A DNA stretch of 64,000 nt from Berberis thunbergii (GCA_003290165.1 QNQO01000797.1:372001-436000), one strand, 5' to 3'. Shown: positions 35,497 through 47,094, counted from the first letter of the stretch. The notes: generated from the sequence alone by a model not told the origin. Numbers and translations are program-made.

Positions 35497-38385
35497 ATGA
35501 TTAGATTAGCTTCTTGGAACATAGGAACCTTGACGGGTAAGATAATAGAATTAGTGGATGCCCTGCGTAGGAGGAAAGTAAACATAGTTTGCCTTCAAGA
35601 GACAAAATGAAAGCGGAATAGGCTAAAGATTTAGGAGGAGAGTTCAATCTCTTCTATTCTGGTAAAGATGGAACTAGGAACGGGATGGGAATAGTGGTAG
35701 ATAAAGTTTTTAAGGATGCAGTAGTCGACGTTAGGAAGTTTGGGGATAGAATCATAAGTATTAAATTAGCTTTAGAACTAGAGATAGTACATGTTATTAG
35801 TGCGTATGCACCCTAAGTGGGTTTGGACGATGAGACTAAGAAGGATTTCTAGGACTCTTTAGAGGAGTTAGTTCTTGAAATTCCCTCTTCCGATAGGATT
35901 TTCCTAGGCGAGGATTTGAATGGCCATGTCGGTAAGGATACATGGAGGTCAAGGATTTGGGGATCGAAACACTACGGGGATTTCTATTATAGATTTTGCT
36001 TTAGCTCAGGATTTTGGGATAGTAAATACTTTTTATAAGAAGGGGGAAGATCACTTGGTGACCTTTGCGAGTGGGCGAAATAGAAGTCAAATTGATTATT
36101 TTCTTGTTAGGAGACACGATTTAGGTAGGTGTAAAAATTGTAAGGTTATACAAGGGGAGTGTCTGACAAACCAACATAGGCTGTTAGTTCTCGATTTTTG
36201 TCGTAAGAGTAAGGGTCGTATTGCCATAAAACAGGTTAGACCGAGAACTAAGTGGTGGACCTTACAGGGAGATGTGTGCCAAAAATTTAGAAAGAAAATT
36301 TTGGGTGGCCAGTCAGTTTCAGAGTGTTGGGAGAATCTCGAACCAAAGGATAGGACTAGTAGCGCGGATCTTTTTGAACATTTGGCAAACCGAATAAGAA
36401 GATGTGCGAAGGAAGAGTTAGGAGAGGCCAAAAGAGGAGGTTTATATGGTAACGAGACATAGTGGTGGAACGCTGATGTGCAACAAACCATTGCGAAAAA
36501 GAAAAGATGTTTTAAGGAGTTGCAAAAAGATAGGTGTCTATAGTCTTATGAGCTTTATAAGCAAGCTAAGAAGTTGAGTAGTAAAGCAGTAGGAAAATCT
36601 AAGAAGAGAGCATATGATGATCTTTATAATAGGCTAGGTACAAAGAAAGGGGAAAAGGATATTTTCAAGATAGCTAAAGCTAGAGAACGAAAAACTAGGG
36701 ACTTGAGTCATGTTAAGTGTGTTAAGCATGAGGATGGAAGAGTTTTAATGCAGGATAAAACTATTTTAGATAGATGGAATGATTACTTTTGGAACCTACT
36801 CAATGGAACACATATAGGGGAGTTAAACTTGGAGGGGTATGCTTCACAGGAAGGGAGAGATCGCGTGTTCCATCGCAGAGTTAGTGCCACAAAAGTGAGA
36901 GGAACTTTAAAAAGAATGAAGACAGTGAAGGCCGTTGGACCGGATGATATATCAATTGAGCATGAAAATGTATGGGAAAAATTGGGATTCAATGGCTAAC
37001 GAAGCTCTTTAATAGGATTTTGAAAACTAGAAAAATGCCAGATTCATGGAGGCATAGCATTGTGGTACCAATTTATAAGAACAAAGGGGATATCTAGAAT
37101 TGCTCTAACTATAGAGGGATAAAACTTATGAGTCATACGATGAAACTTTGGGAGAGGGTTATAGAATGAAGACTTAAAAGTTTAACCACGATTTCAGAGA
37201 ATCAATTTGGATTTATGTAGGGTAGGTCTACTACGGAGGTCATCTTCCTGCTTAGGCAAACTATAGAAAAATACCGAGAGGCACGTAAAAGTTTGCATAT
37301 GGTTTTTATTGATCTGGAGAAAGCATATGATAAGGTCCCCAGGGAGTTAATTTGGTGGGTGCTTGAAAGGAAGAAAGTGTCTCAATGTTATGTCGATATC
37401 ATTAAGAATATGTATGAAGTGGCTGTAACAAGTGTTCGCACAGTAGGCGGGATGTCCAGTGAATTTTCAGTGTCAGTAGGACTACATCAAGGGTCGACAT
37501 TAAGTCCATATCTCTTTGCTTTGGTCATGGATGAGTTGACGAGACATCTGCAAGAAGATGTACCTTGATGCATATTATTTGCAAATGATATTGTCTTAAT
37601 TGATGAGACTAGTGCAAGTTTAGGTCAGAAATTAGATAGGTGGTGGGAGGCTTTAGAGAGTAAAGGTTTTAGAATTAGCCGTTCGAAGACGGAGTATCTA
37701 GTGTACAACTTTGGTTGTGGACCACAAGGGAAAAGTAATGCAATTGAGATTGAAGGTGTAGAGGTCCCAAAGTGTGAGGTTTTTCGATATCTAGGATTTA
37801 TAATTCAAAAGAATGGGGCTATTGGAGAAGATGTAGACCATAGGATTAAAGCTGGTTGGTTGAAATGGAGAATGACGTCAGGAGTATTATGGGATAGAAG
37901 GATGCTTGCAAGGCTAAAAGGGAAATGATATAAGACAATTGTTCGACAAGCCATGCTATACGGTTCAGAATGTTGGGCTACTACGGGACAACATACGCAT
38001 AGGATGGCAGTAGCAAAAATGCGTATGTTAAGGTGGTTGTGTGGTAAAACTTGTAAGGATAAAATTAGAAATGAAAGAATTAGGAGATACTTAGATTTAG
38101 CGCCCATAGAGAACAAAATTAGATAAAGATGTTTAACTTGATTTGATCATGTGTGGAGGAAACCAAGCACGGCGCCAATCAGAAAATGTCTAGATTGGCA
38201 AGTTAATGGATGGTGTAGACGAAGGGGACGACTGTTGAAAACTTGGATGAAGGCGGTGAATGAAGATATAATTGAGCTTGGATTAGACGAGGATATGTGG
38301 GAAGACCGCATTGCTTGAAGAACCAAAATCCATGTAGCCGACCCCGAAAATATCGAGAATGGGCTTTGATGATGATGATGATTAT
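35497..38385 (+). pseudogene. RTE-type LINE, near full length, endonuclease plus reverse transcriptase
   Basis: A Met codon at 35497 opens MIRLASWNIGTLTGKIIELV and VNIVCLQETKW, an APE-type endonuclease start. Later come the endonuclease end (RSQIDYFLVRR), an RT with VFIDLEKAYDKVPRELIWW, VGLHQGSTLSPYLFALVMDE, LFANDIVLID (catalytic box FADD changed to FAND), FRYLGFIIQ, and a tail ending ADPENIENGL and a stop at 38367-38369. The end runs straight into TGATGATGATGATGATT at 38366-38382, the short-repeat tail typical of plant RTE elements. Stops at several places (for example around 35608 and 37568) and the Asp-to-Asn change show it is dead, yet it is little rearranged. The 5' leader probably starts near 35330. 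Confidence 0.9.
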
Positions 38386-39572
38386 TTATATTCATATGAG
38401 TTAAAAAAAATATGTAAAAAAATAAGGATTGACTGTGTCGCCGAGTCCCATTTTTTTTAAAATTGCCGAATCGCCATGTCATATGCGTGTCCGACACGAC
38501 ATGTGTATCTGAGTCTGTGCATCCTTGGTATTTTCCATGGATTTATTTTCCTTCAATCAACCACAATGTAGTCGAAGCTTTTTTTCCAGAAAGCTCCCTT
38601 CCTTCCTTCCCACTTGAAACAAAATTGTCCGAGGAAAATTCTTTCCCTTGGGAAACACTCTCATGAACTTATCTCTTTCATTTGATAATTTCCTCATGAA
38701 GATCCATTGTTCATGGTTTCCCCATTTCCACCGCCAAAAATTTAAGCCACTGCTTCCAACAAAATTTCAGAGATCCGCCAAACACCCTTTTCTTCAAAGA
38801 AAATTTTAAGAGAGGCTCTTCAGCTTAACTCAGCCAATGCCACTGAGACACTGATCTAGGATTTCGACCTAGCTGAATGATGAAATATTCCATTCAATCA
38901 CTACTCATACCTCTTGATACATCTCCAAAATTTGTTGCATATAAGTGAACATGCTTGCTATCAAATACATAGTGAAGTATGCACCCATCAGACTCTGACA
39001 TTCTCACAGTATCATCCCATGCTTTCTTGGATAGACTGCCAAGCAAATATAGAGCATTTCGGCACCCTGGATTGCATTCAAACCCTTAAGAGGTCTTCAC
39101 AGAGGTTACATAGGAATCTTAGTACAAAAGGTTATGGCATGTCTCAATAATTGCAAGAGTGTCGTGCATCAGGAATCGACCAATGTCCATATTAGATAGG
39201 AATTTCTACTAGAACTAAGTTAATAAGGCACAATCAGAATGATTGAGAAGAATTAGTAAGAAAGCTCAAAAGGCCACAAACAGCTGATGTTTTCATGCTC
39301 ATGTTTATGTTCTGCTTCATTTTGTTATAATTCGGGACTATAAATCATAAATGCACTACACTACCAGCTTCTAGTAGATAATCACTAGTTTCTAAGCTAA
39401 GAGTCAAATTAATAACGAAAGAAGAATGTTTTAACACCAATAACTTTACATAGGGAACTAGCTTTTGAAGAATTCAGGATAGTACTTTAAGTTTTTAACT
39501 CTTCCAACTACCCATAAAACTTTTTATGCTCTTACTTCCTGTAACACTATTTCACTGCAATGTAAGGTTATA
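38386..39572. other. Gene-free stretch
   Basis: Nothing recognisable. The GTGTCCGACACG segment near 38487-38498 and the TGTCAGACACG segment near 35228 lie on opposite sides of the LINE and may belong to a sequence it split. Confidence 0.4.
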
Positions 39573-39577
39573 TGAAT

Positions 39578-39752
39578 TGTTAAGAGATTAAGAGAATACT
39601 TTGTTAAGAGATTAAGAGAATACTTTATTTGATTTATTCCTTGAAAGAATTACATATATTTATATACAAACTATTGTATCTATACTAGGAAACTATATCA
39701 ATTAGAATTTCTAATTGACAGCCTAATTGTCAGCTATATACACACTGTAACA
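39578..39752 (-). repeat. 3' LTR of the copia element
   Basis: 175 bp, starting with a 24-bp tandem duplication (TGTTAAGAGATTAAG...). Four of the five differences from the other LTR are C/G there versus T/A here. Confidence 0.97.
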
Positions 39753-39768
39753 CTCCCCCTCAAGCTGG
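39753..39768 (-). other. Polypurine tract of the copia element
   Basis: On the minus strand, AGCTTGAGGGGGAG precedes the 3' LTR start TGTTACAG directly, the expected place for plus-strand priming. Confidence 0.85.
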
Positions 39769-41463
39769 AGCATAAATGTTAATCATGCCCAGCTTGTTAA
39801 AAAGAAAGTCAACCCGAACCCTATTTAAAGCTTTCATGAAGATGTCCCCTAGTTGTTCTCCAGTTTTCACATGTCCTGTAGAAATCGAGCCTTGTTGAAT
39901 TTTCTCACGAATAAAATGACAATCAATTTCAATGTGCTTAGTCCGTTCATGAAACACGGGATTAGATGCAATATGAAGAGCAGCTTGGTTATCACACCAC
40001 AATGGCGCTGGTACTGTAGTTTTAAGTCCTACTTCAGTCAAGAGCTGATATATCCACATTATCTCACATACAGACTGTGCCATAGCCCTATATTCAGACT
40101 CTGCACTGGATTGTGACACAACGTTTTGCTTCTTACTCTTCCATGAGACCAAATTCCCTCCAACAAAGATACAATAACCTGAAGTGGACCGTCTATCCAT
40201 TTTGGAACCCACCCAATCTGCATCTGAAAAACATTCAATATGAGTGTGTCCATGATTGTTGTACACGATACCTCATCCTGGTGCTCCTTTCAAGTAACAC
40301 AAAATTTGTTTTAACGCTGCCCAATGATGAATTGATGGTGATGACATAAACGGACTGACAACACTGACTGAGTATGCAATATCTGGACGAGTCACGGTAA
40401 GGTAATTCAACTTCCCAACCAACCGTCGATATCTGCTAGGATCTTCAAATGGTTCCCCCTCTTCTGTAAGGTGTACATTTGGAGTCATTGGAGCACTACA
40501 AGATTTTGCTCCCAATTTTCCTGTCTCAGTTAATAAGTCAAAAACATATTTTCTCTGAGACAGAAATATACCTTGTTTACTCCGAGTGACTTCAACTCCC
40601 AAGAAATACTTTAACACCCCCAAATCCTTAGTGTGAAACTGAGTATGAATGAAAGATTTAAGGGATGAGATTCCTCTAGTATCATTTCCAGTAATCACAA
40701 TGTCATCCACATACACAACTAACAGAATGATACCAGCTGCGGAGCGTTTGTAGAATACAGAATAGTCAGACTTGCTTTTCTTCATACCAAATTTCTCAAT
40801 AGCCTGACTAAATTTTCCAAACCAAGCACGAGGACTTTGTTTCAAACCATATAAAGATTTGCGAAGACGACAAACTCGCCCTGGCTCCCCCTGAGCAACA
40901 AAACCAGGAGGTTGCGCCATATACACCTCCTCCTGAAGATCGCCATGAAAAAAAGCATTCTTGATATCAAGCTGATGTAAAGGCCAATTATGGATAGCCG
41001 CCATGGAAATAAATAACCGAATAGAAGTCAACTTTGCAACAGAAGAGAAAGTGTCAGAGTAATCCACCCCATAGGTTTGAGTATAGCCCTTTGCAACAAG
41101 ACGAGCTTTCAATCGGGCAACTGACCCATCCGGGTTGACCTTAATAGCGAATACCCATTTGCAACCTATAGCCCTTTTGTCTGAAGGTAAATCGACCAAG
41201 TCCCAAGTACCATTGTCATCTAAAGCATTCATCTCCTCTATCATTGCATTATGCCAACCAAGATGAGATATGGCTACACGAACAGTTTTAGGAAGAGAGA
41301 TAGAATCAAGGGAAGCAATAAAAGAACAAGATGAAGATGACAAGTTATTATAAGAAACAAAGGAAGAAATAGGATAAGCACACTGGCATTTACCTTTGCG
41401 TAGTGCAATAGAAAGATCATCACTCGGGACTGGATCTGATGACAAGGAGCAGGTGTAGGACAT
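39760..41463 (-). pseudogene. Copia reverse transcriptase and RNase H
   Basis: The RT half (41463-40273) is open and contains WDLVDLPSDKRAIGCKWVF, RLKARLVAKGYTQ, LDIKNAFFHGDLQEEVYM, LYGLKQSPRAW and the catalytic LVVYVDDIVITG box, intact. A single TGA near 40270 separates it from the RNase H half (40266-39760): FSDADWVGS, RRSTSGYCIFVGGNLVSWKS, SSAESEYRAMA, WCDNQAALHIASNP and RTKHIEIDCHFIREK, all core residues present. The stop looks like CGA to TGA. These enzymes copy element RNA into DNA; if the stop is ignored both domains look catalytically complete. Confidence 0.95.
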
Positions 41464-42521
41464 GAATCAATAGGTGGACGCCTGGAGTAAACCTGAATAA
41501 TAGGAGGCTTGATTGGAGCTGGTTCCGAGATAGGTGCTGGTGCCGAAACAGGTGCTGGTGCCGAGATGGGTGCAGAGGATATGATGGAATAGACTAACAA
41601 ATCATCATCCTCCCCCTGGCGAGTGGGAACGGATGAAGACGGGAAATAAGGTGTGTCTTCCAGGAAGGTAACATCAATTGAGACTAGATATTTATTAAGA
41701 TTGGGACAATAACACCTATAACCCTTCTGAAGACGAGAATAACCGAGGAAGACACATTTCAAAGACTTGGGATCTAATTTAGTGACATGCTGACGAACAT
41801 CCCGAACAAAACAAGCGCTACCAAAGATTTTCGGGTCAACAGGAAACAATGGCTTATTGGGAAAAAGGATTTTGTAAGGTATCTCACCATGAAAAACAGA
41901 GGATGGCATGCGATTAATGAGAAAACATGCGGTAGACACTACATTGGCCCAAAAAGGTTTAGGAACATTCATTTGAAATACGAGAGCCCGTGTCGTTTCA
42001 AGAAGATGTCTGATTTTACGTTCGGCCACACCATTTTGGGATGGGGTATCAACACACGAAGTTTCATGAAGGATGCCATTCTGAGTCGTATAAGACTGAA
42101 ATAAAGCTTGAGTATATTCTCTAGCGTTATCACTTCGCAAAGTACGAATTGAAACATTAAATTGAGTTTTAATTTCAGCACAAAACGCACAAAACAGATA
42201 AAACAACTCAGAACGACTTTTCATTAGATATAACCAAGTTACACGAGAATAATCATCCACAAATGTAACAAAATACCTAAATCAAGGTTTAGACAAAATA
42301 GGACAAAGCCCCCAAACATCAGAATGAACTAATTCAAAAGGAACACTAGCACGTTTATGGACTCTAGAACTCGAACTAAGGCGATGATGTTTTGCAAACT
42401 GACATGACTCACAATTTAATGAAGACACTTTATTATATTGAGGACAAAGCTTTTTGAGTAGAAGGAGAGACGGATGCCCCAACCTGCAATGAGCCTCGAC
42501 AGGAGACGTGACACTGGGCAA
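41380..42521 (-). pseudogene. Copia integrase
   Basis: The minus strand encodes HCRLGHPS and CESCQFAKHHR (HHCC zinc domain), HSDVWGLCP with the first catalytic Asp, a stop near 42283, DYSRVTWLYLMKSRSE, LRSDNAREY with the second Asp, and SQNGVAERKIRHLLE with the Glu; then KIFGSACFVRDV and KCVFLGYS of the C-terminal part. The DDE triad is complete. A frameshift joins it imperfectly to RT near 41300-41460, and another separates it from the protease near 42520. Confidence 0.93.
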
Positions 42522-42529
42522 GCAATAAA

Positions 42530-42885
42530 ACTCGGTACTGATGTATCAAGAATGTAGAGGCCTCCAGACTCATGTCCTTTACCAATAATCTTCTTCGTCA
42601 TAAGATCCTGAAATAAACAATGATCAGGATAAAATGAGACACAGCAGTTAAGTTTACGAATAAGTTGGCTTGCAGAAAGCAAATTAAAGGATAAATCAGG
42701 TAAATGTAAGACAGATGACAGAGATAGGGGGGTAGGATTGATGGTGCCAGACCCGCAAACACAAAATGGTGACCCATCGGCTAAAGTGACGGTAGAAGTA
42801 GAAGCATAGGATTGAAAAGAAAAAAATATACTAGAATTACCTGTCATATGATCTGTGGCACCAGAATCAATGACCCACTTGGATG
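42530..42885 (-). pseudogene. Copia protease and pre-integrase region
   Basis: The minus strand reads VIDSGATDHMTG, the aspartic protease active site (DSGA) near 42845-42880, then TVTLADGSPFCVCGSGTI, LSSVLHLPDLSFNLLSASQL and CLFQDLMTKKIIGKG, the typical segment between protease and integrase in copia polyproteins. It would cut Gag-Pol. The frame changes near 42520. Confidence 0.9.
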
Positions 42886-42959
42886 ATGATGAAAGAAGAC
42901 ATACATCGGGTTTACCTGAATCAGCAATAGCGGTGACAGAAGAAGATGAAGACTTTAGT

Positions 42960-43858
42960 GATTCTTAATACTTTGAGAACCTGTCAAATTCAAGATAAGG
43001 ACCGATTTGTCAGAGGCATCAATAGTGACAGCAACATGAGCTGAGTGTTTTTGCCGGTTTTTAAACTATAGCTTTCTATAGTCAAACTTGGTATGGCCCG
43101 GCTTACGAAAATAGTTGCAAATAATACTTTCAGAATCCGGCGTTCGAGTTTCAAACCCTTGTGAGCTGCCTCCTTTGTGTCCACTGTAATTAGACGGTCT
43201 CCCAGGTGCATAGCTGTTATTTCGACTTACCAAAGCACCACTAAGCGGAACAGGTGGAGTAATCTCGGTGCGGAGAACACGACTAAAGACATCGTGTAAA
43301 GAGGAGATCTCAGACCCAGAAAGAACTTGTGCCTTAGCAGAATCAAATTCAGGAGAGAGCCCTGCTAGAAAACTCATGATAGTCATTTGCTCCCGTTGGC
43401 GTTGTTGAACCTTCACATCAGGGCTAAATGGCAGCAACATATTAAGCTCCTCATACGTTTTCTTAAATGTCATAAAGTAGTTGATAAGGGACTGATCTTG
43501 TTTTTCCACACGATAGAATGCTCGGCAAACCTCATACATGCGAGAGAGATTTCATTTCCCAGAGTACAAATAATCCATTAGTTCTTTAACAAATTCACAG
43601 TGATTGATCAAGCCAATTACCTCACTATCAATAGAATTCTGAAATCTGAAGGAACAAACGAGCATCTTCCCTGAGCCAGAGCTGCCGCGAATCCTCAGGA
43701 GGATCATTAGTCAAATGGTCATCTTTGTCAATACTTCGTAAATAAAGCCGAACAATCTTACTCCAGTCCAGATAATTCGAACCATTCAACTTATGATCCG
43801 TGATTTTAGGCATCACAGAAACCACATCAGATACAACCACTGACTTTGTCTCTGCCAT
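42960..43858 (-). pseudogene. Copia gag
   Basis: Starts at the Met codon 43858: MAETKSVVVSDVVSVMPKI, then LNGSNYLDWSKIVRLYLRS (the gag N-terminal motif), a stop near 43628, and, in another stretch, YFMTFKKTYEELNMLLPFSP, MSFLAGLSPEFDSAKAQVLS and VFSRVLRTE. The nucleocapsid zinc knuckle reads CNYFRKPGHTKFDYRK; its second and fourth metal ligands are Phe and Tyr instead of Cys. At least two stops break the frame. Gag would form the particle that packages element RNA. Confidence 0.92.
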
Positions 43859-44019
43859 AACAGGTCAAATAGGTCCTCCAAAAACAAATTGGACAAATGG
43901 GGTTTTCAAAGTCTTGCAAAATCTCCCCCAAATCAAGGGAAATTCAGGGATTAATGGGTTTCGAGCACACAAGACGCAGATGCAAATAGGCTGGAAAATC
44001 CAAAAAAGCAAAAAATCGA

Positions 44020-44365
44020 CCTCGATTGGTGGCCGAAAGGGTTGAACGGCGGCTGAAAGGGTCGATCGACTTCGATTGGCGGCTGGAATGGTCGATCGAC
44101 TTCGATCGGTGCCTGGAACGGTCGATCGACTTCGATCGGTGGCTGGAAGGGTCGAACGTCGCCTGGGAAGATAGATCGACGCCTTTGAGACTTCGATCGG
44201 TTGCGGGGAAGGTCGAACGGCTTTGAACGGCGCCTGGAATGGTCGATCGACTTTGATCGGCGGTTGGAAGGGTCGATCGACTTCGATCGGCGGCTGGAAG
44301 GGTGGAACGTCGCTTGGGAAGATAGATCGACGCCTTTGAGACTTCGATCGGTGGCCTGGGAGTTC
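44020..44365. repeat. ~30-bp minisatellite in the copia leader, with a higher-order ~190-bp duplication
   Basis: Units built on GGTCGATCGACTTCGATCGG plus CGGCTGGAAG, about 30 bp each, fill the leader between PBS and gag. A longer block (GGGAAGATAGATCGACGCCT plus TTTGAGACTTCGATCGG) occurs at about 44165 and 44319. Because units are multiples of three and avoid stops, all three minus-strand frames stay open here for 146-186 codons (43865-44425, 43944-44384, 43951-44391), giving Arg/Ser/Pro-rich repeats. No match to a known protein. Confidence 0.88.
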
Positions 44366-44449
44366 GAACTGCGGTGAGAACCAAACTTCAAATTTCAAAC
44401 TTCGAATATTAAGCCCTAACTTCAAACTTTGAATCTCAATCTCAAACCC

Positions 44450-44464
44450 TAAGCTCTGATACCA
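44450..44464 (-). other. Primer-binding site of the copia element (initiator Met tRNA)
   Basis: Minus strand TGGTATCAGAGCTTA directly follows the 5' LTR end; it is the standard plant copia PBS complementary to the 3' end of initiator methionine tRNA. Confidence 0.96.
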
Positions 44465-44639
44465 TGTTAAGAGATTAAGAGAATACTTTGTTAAGAGATT
44501 AAGAGAATACTTTATTTGATTTATTCCTTGAAAGAATTACATGTATTTATATACAAACTATTGTATCTATACTAGGAAACTACATCAATTAGAATCTCTA
44601 ATTGACAGCCTAATTGCCAGCTATATACACCCTGTAACA
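44465..44639 (-). repeat. 5' LTR of the copia element
   Basis: Partner of 39578-39752, same length and same internal 24-bp duplication; followed by target duplication TGAAT. Confidence 0.97.
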
Positions 44640-45075
44640 TGAATCATGAGAAGTAATAAGATGATTCAAAGAAAATACAATGGTAATTTCCAAATTAAAA
44701 GTCATGTAAGTTGAGTGTAAAAAGGCCATCTACAGCAACATCAGTATTTTTCCTTTTCTATATTGAGATACCACGTGAAACAAACAAAAGTCATAACATA
44801 ATCAAATTCGTCGATGTCCCAACAACAAAGGGTTCCATGAGTAACCGAGTCAAGAAATAAAACATGACACCTAATGTAATCGAGATTGGCAGAGCAGGCA
44901 GGGCTTTATGGCATACAGCTAGCAGTATAAGTGTGCACCCGAGTCCCGATATAATTAATAGCAAGGTAACATGCATACACAATCATCAGATCATACATTG
45001 CAGCTCTACCCACAAGAACACTGTAGAATACGAAATCATCCAAGGCCTAGTTTAATACCTGGTCTCATAGAGGTA

Positions 45076-46020
45076 TCAGTCAGGGTCGCTGCTGCCATAG
45101 CCACCGCCAGAGTCACCACCACCCTTCATCGACGAGGGTTGTTGTTGTTGTTGTGTCTCGTGTGCTGATCTAATAATTTCAACAAGTGACATTTCCTCGA
45201 CAATCTCAGATTCCTCATTCCCATATTGCCGAGCACGCAAAGACCCAATATCCCCTGTTGAGAATTCAGAACTTGCACTACCTTGTGACTCCCATCGGGC
45301 AGAACTAACAACCAATGTCCCTGTTGAGAATTCAGAACTTGCACTACCTTGTGACTCCCATCGGCCAGAACTAACAACCAATGGGGATGTCTCCTCATCT
45401 TGTCTCACATTGCTTCTATTCTCATTACCATCTCCATTAGACTGATGAGCATTGCCACTATTCTAAACTGTGCTTCCATTTCTATCTCTTTCATCCGTCT
45501 GTTGCAGTTCAACTGAACCCGGTGGCTGGCACTGAAGCCCCCCGCAACCAAAACAGCCAACGACCCACGGCCCTCCGAATCATGAGATACAGTGGGTCTA
45601 GCTTCATAAACCAGAGCTGGAAGCTCTTCATCCCGGCTTGAAGCCAACTCAACCAAGATCTTCAAAGGCCCCCAGGGGCCAACACTGCCACTAAATCATA
45701 CAAAGCCAATTCTACAAGCAACACCCACGTCGTCCATTCGGGCAACCAAGTGGCCACAATTATCCCCAACAAGACCATATACCCTTAACGCAGTAGTATT
45801 GGGAACCCACGAGAGAAACCGAGATAACCCCCACAACAGTGAAGATAAACAATACAACAAAACAACTAATTGCATCAATGGGTATCGAGAAATGCTGAAT
45901 CACCGACAAAGAGATTGCCCCACCCATGGATCCCCCAGCACGAAGAATGCCGAGAAGCGTGTGTAATTCTTCAAGAAATTGGTGAAATTGTAGTGGTATA
46001 GGAGGGCGAGAAGGTAACGA
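45076..46020 (-). pseudogene. Unidentified decayed gene, minus strand
   Basis: In one minus-strand frame, across one stop near 45693, the text runs LSRFLSWVPNTTALRVYGLV, CGHLVARMDDVGVACRIGFV, then KILVELASSRDEELPALVYE and GRGSLAVLVAGGFSASHRVQ; a hydrophobic segment (LMQLVVLLYCLSSLLWG) precedes it. A second frame (45408-45076) is Ser/Gly/Gln-rich with an acidic EIVEEMSLVEIIRS and a QQQQQ run, ending SGGGYGSSDPD. The longer frames look like a real protein once read through frameshifts, possibly a membrane protein, but I do not recognise the family. A neighbouring frame also encodes a plausible membrane segment (VVLFIFTVVGVISVSLV), so the original frame is unsure. Transposons interrupt the sequence upstream. 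Confidence 0.4.
45253..45384. repeat. 66-bp in-frame tandem duplication
   Basis: Two units (45253-45318, 45319-45384) starting CCCTGTTGAGAATTCAGAAC, nearly identical. 66 bp equals 22 codons, so each repeats a segment containing SARWESQGSASSEFSTG in the minus-strand frame without shifting it. Confidence 0.93.
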
Positions 46021-46187
46021 TGGAGATGACGATAACCATGGGCGGGCCTACTAAGGGGCGAGGGGGCAGCTGCCCCCTCAACTTTTAAAATATTTTTAGT
46101 ATATATATTTTAGTTTTAAAAAATCGATTATATAATGTAGAATACAATATGTTAATTGTTTATGAAAATATTCAAATATATCTTTGT

Positions 46188-46252
46188 TGGTGTAGTGGTT
46201 AGAGGTTTATCTCTTTTTGTAAAAGACCTGAGTTCGATACTCTTTGAGTGCA
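46188..46252 (+). other. tRNA-like / SINE-head segment inside the hAT element
   Basis: GTTGGTGTAGTGGTTAGAGG resembles a Pol III A box and, 33 bp later, CTGAGTTCGATAC a B box (GGTTCGANTCC consensus). The stems do not form a convincing full cloverleaf, so this is a tRNA-derived piece, not a tRNA gene. Confidence 0.55.
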
Positions 46253-46630
46253 TTTTTTATTTTATTTTCAGTGCAATTTTATTAGTAATTGCAAACATTA
46301 AAAAATGTTTAGTTTAATAAAAAATTATTAACATTAAATAAATTAATTGTTTTTCACAAGTGATATTAAACCCCTAACAAAAAATATTTAAAATTAATAT
46401 CTAAAATAATAACGATAGAATTCACTAAAAATATATACAATTAGCCAATTCGTATAAAATTTGAGCCTCATATAAACTATTTTTTCTTTAAAATTGTATT
46501 ATGATCATATTAGATTCGCAAATTTCAAAAAAAAATTAGCTTCACAATTATGATCATATGATCATATTATGATCTTTAAAATTATGATCATATGATCATA
46601 TTAGATTCCTAATTATTTTGTGATTCTCAA

Positions 46631-46801
46631 TTCTAGACAACCAGGCTTTATAGCCATTTTTTGGTCAGGTTTTAAGTTTTTTACATTTTTATCTCTTCTA
46701 TAGATAATGTTTGTGATTGTATTTTAAAGAGAATGGGTAAATGTGTAAAAATGCTCTAGCCTGACAAAAAAATGACTTTAAAGTCTGGCTGCCTAGACAA
46801 A
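46631..46801. mobile_element. Hairpin MITE nested in the hAT element, ~170 bp
   Basis: The left arm starts TCTAGACAACCAGGCTTTAT and its partner, complemented, reads TGTCTAGGCAGCCAGACTTT; both continue to GTCAGG. The arms pair over about 40 bp around a ~90-bp loop. A target duplication was not resolved. Confidence 0.65.
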
Positions 46802-47055
46802 CTCTTTTGTGATATTAGTTATATATTCTAGTTATTATGCTTGTTTGCTCTTTGCTATGGTTATCAATAGTGACCTTATTTTGGCTTAAAATTGACTACA
46901 CTTGGATCCAATTTGATATATGCATTGTATTTTTTATAGTTGAATTTTTTTATTAGTTACTAGCTTCAGTAAAAAAAAATTGGTTTTATCATTGATAACT
47001 ACTATTGTTTCATTTGTATAAAGGTTCTGGGGTCCTTAAAACCCAGCTCGCTTTC

Positions 47056-47094
<39 letters not shown>

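Larger units (their letters stand above)
39578..44639 (-). mobile_element. Full-length Ty1/copia LTR retrotransposon, 5.06 kb, young
   Basis: LTRs 39578-39752 and 44465-44639 are both 175 bp and differ at five positions by my count. Target duplication TGAAT at 39573-39577 and 44640-44644; LTR ends TGTTA..TAACA. On the minus strand the order is 5' LTR, initiator-Met PBS, a repetitive leader, gag, protease, integrase, RT, RNase H, PPT, 3' LTR: the copia order (integrase before RT). Several stops and frameshifts break gag and pol, so it is probably non-autonomous now, though recently inserted. Confidence 0.97.

Noticed and set aside
36096..36491. 131-codon minus-strand frame
   Set aside because: Antisense shadow of the RTE LINE coding region.
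44030..44360. Array of short regularly spaced repeats considered as a CRISPR-like array
   Set aside because: Repeats are contiguous without unique spacers, lie in a plant retrotransposon leader, and no cas gene exists.
46188..46252. Possible genuine tRNA gene
   Set aside because: A and B box resemblance only; stems do not form a full cloverleaf and it lies within a hAT element.
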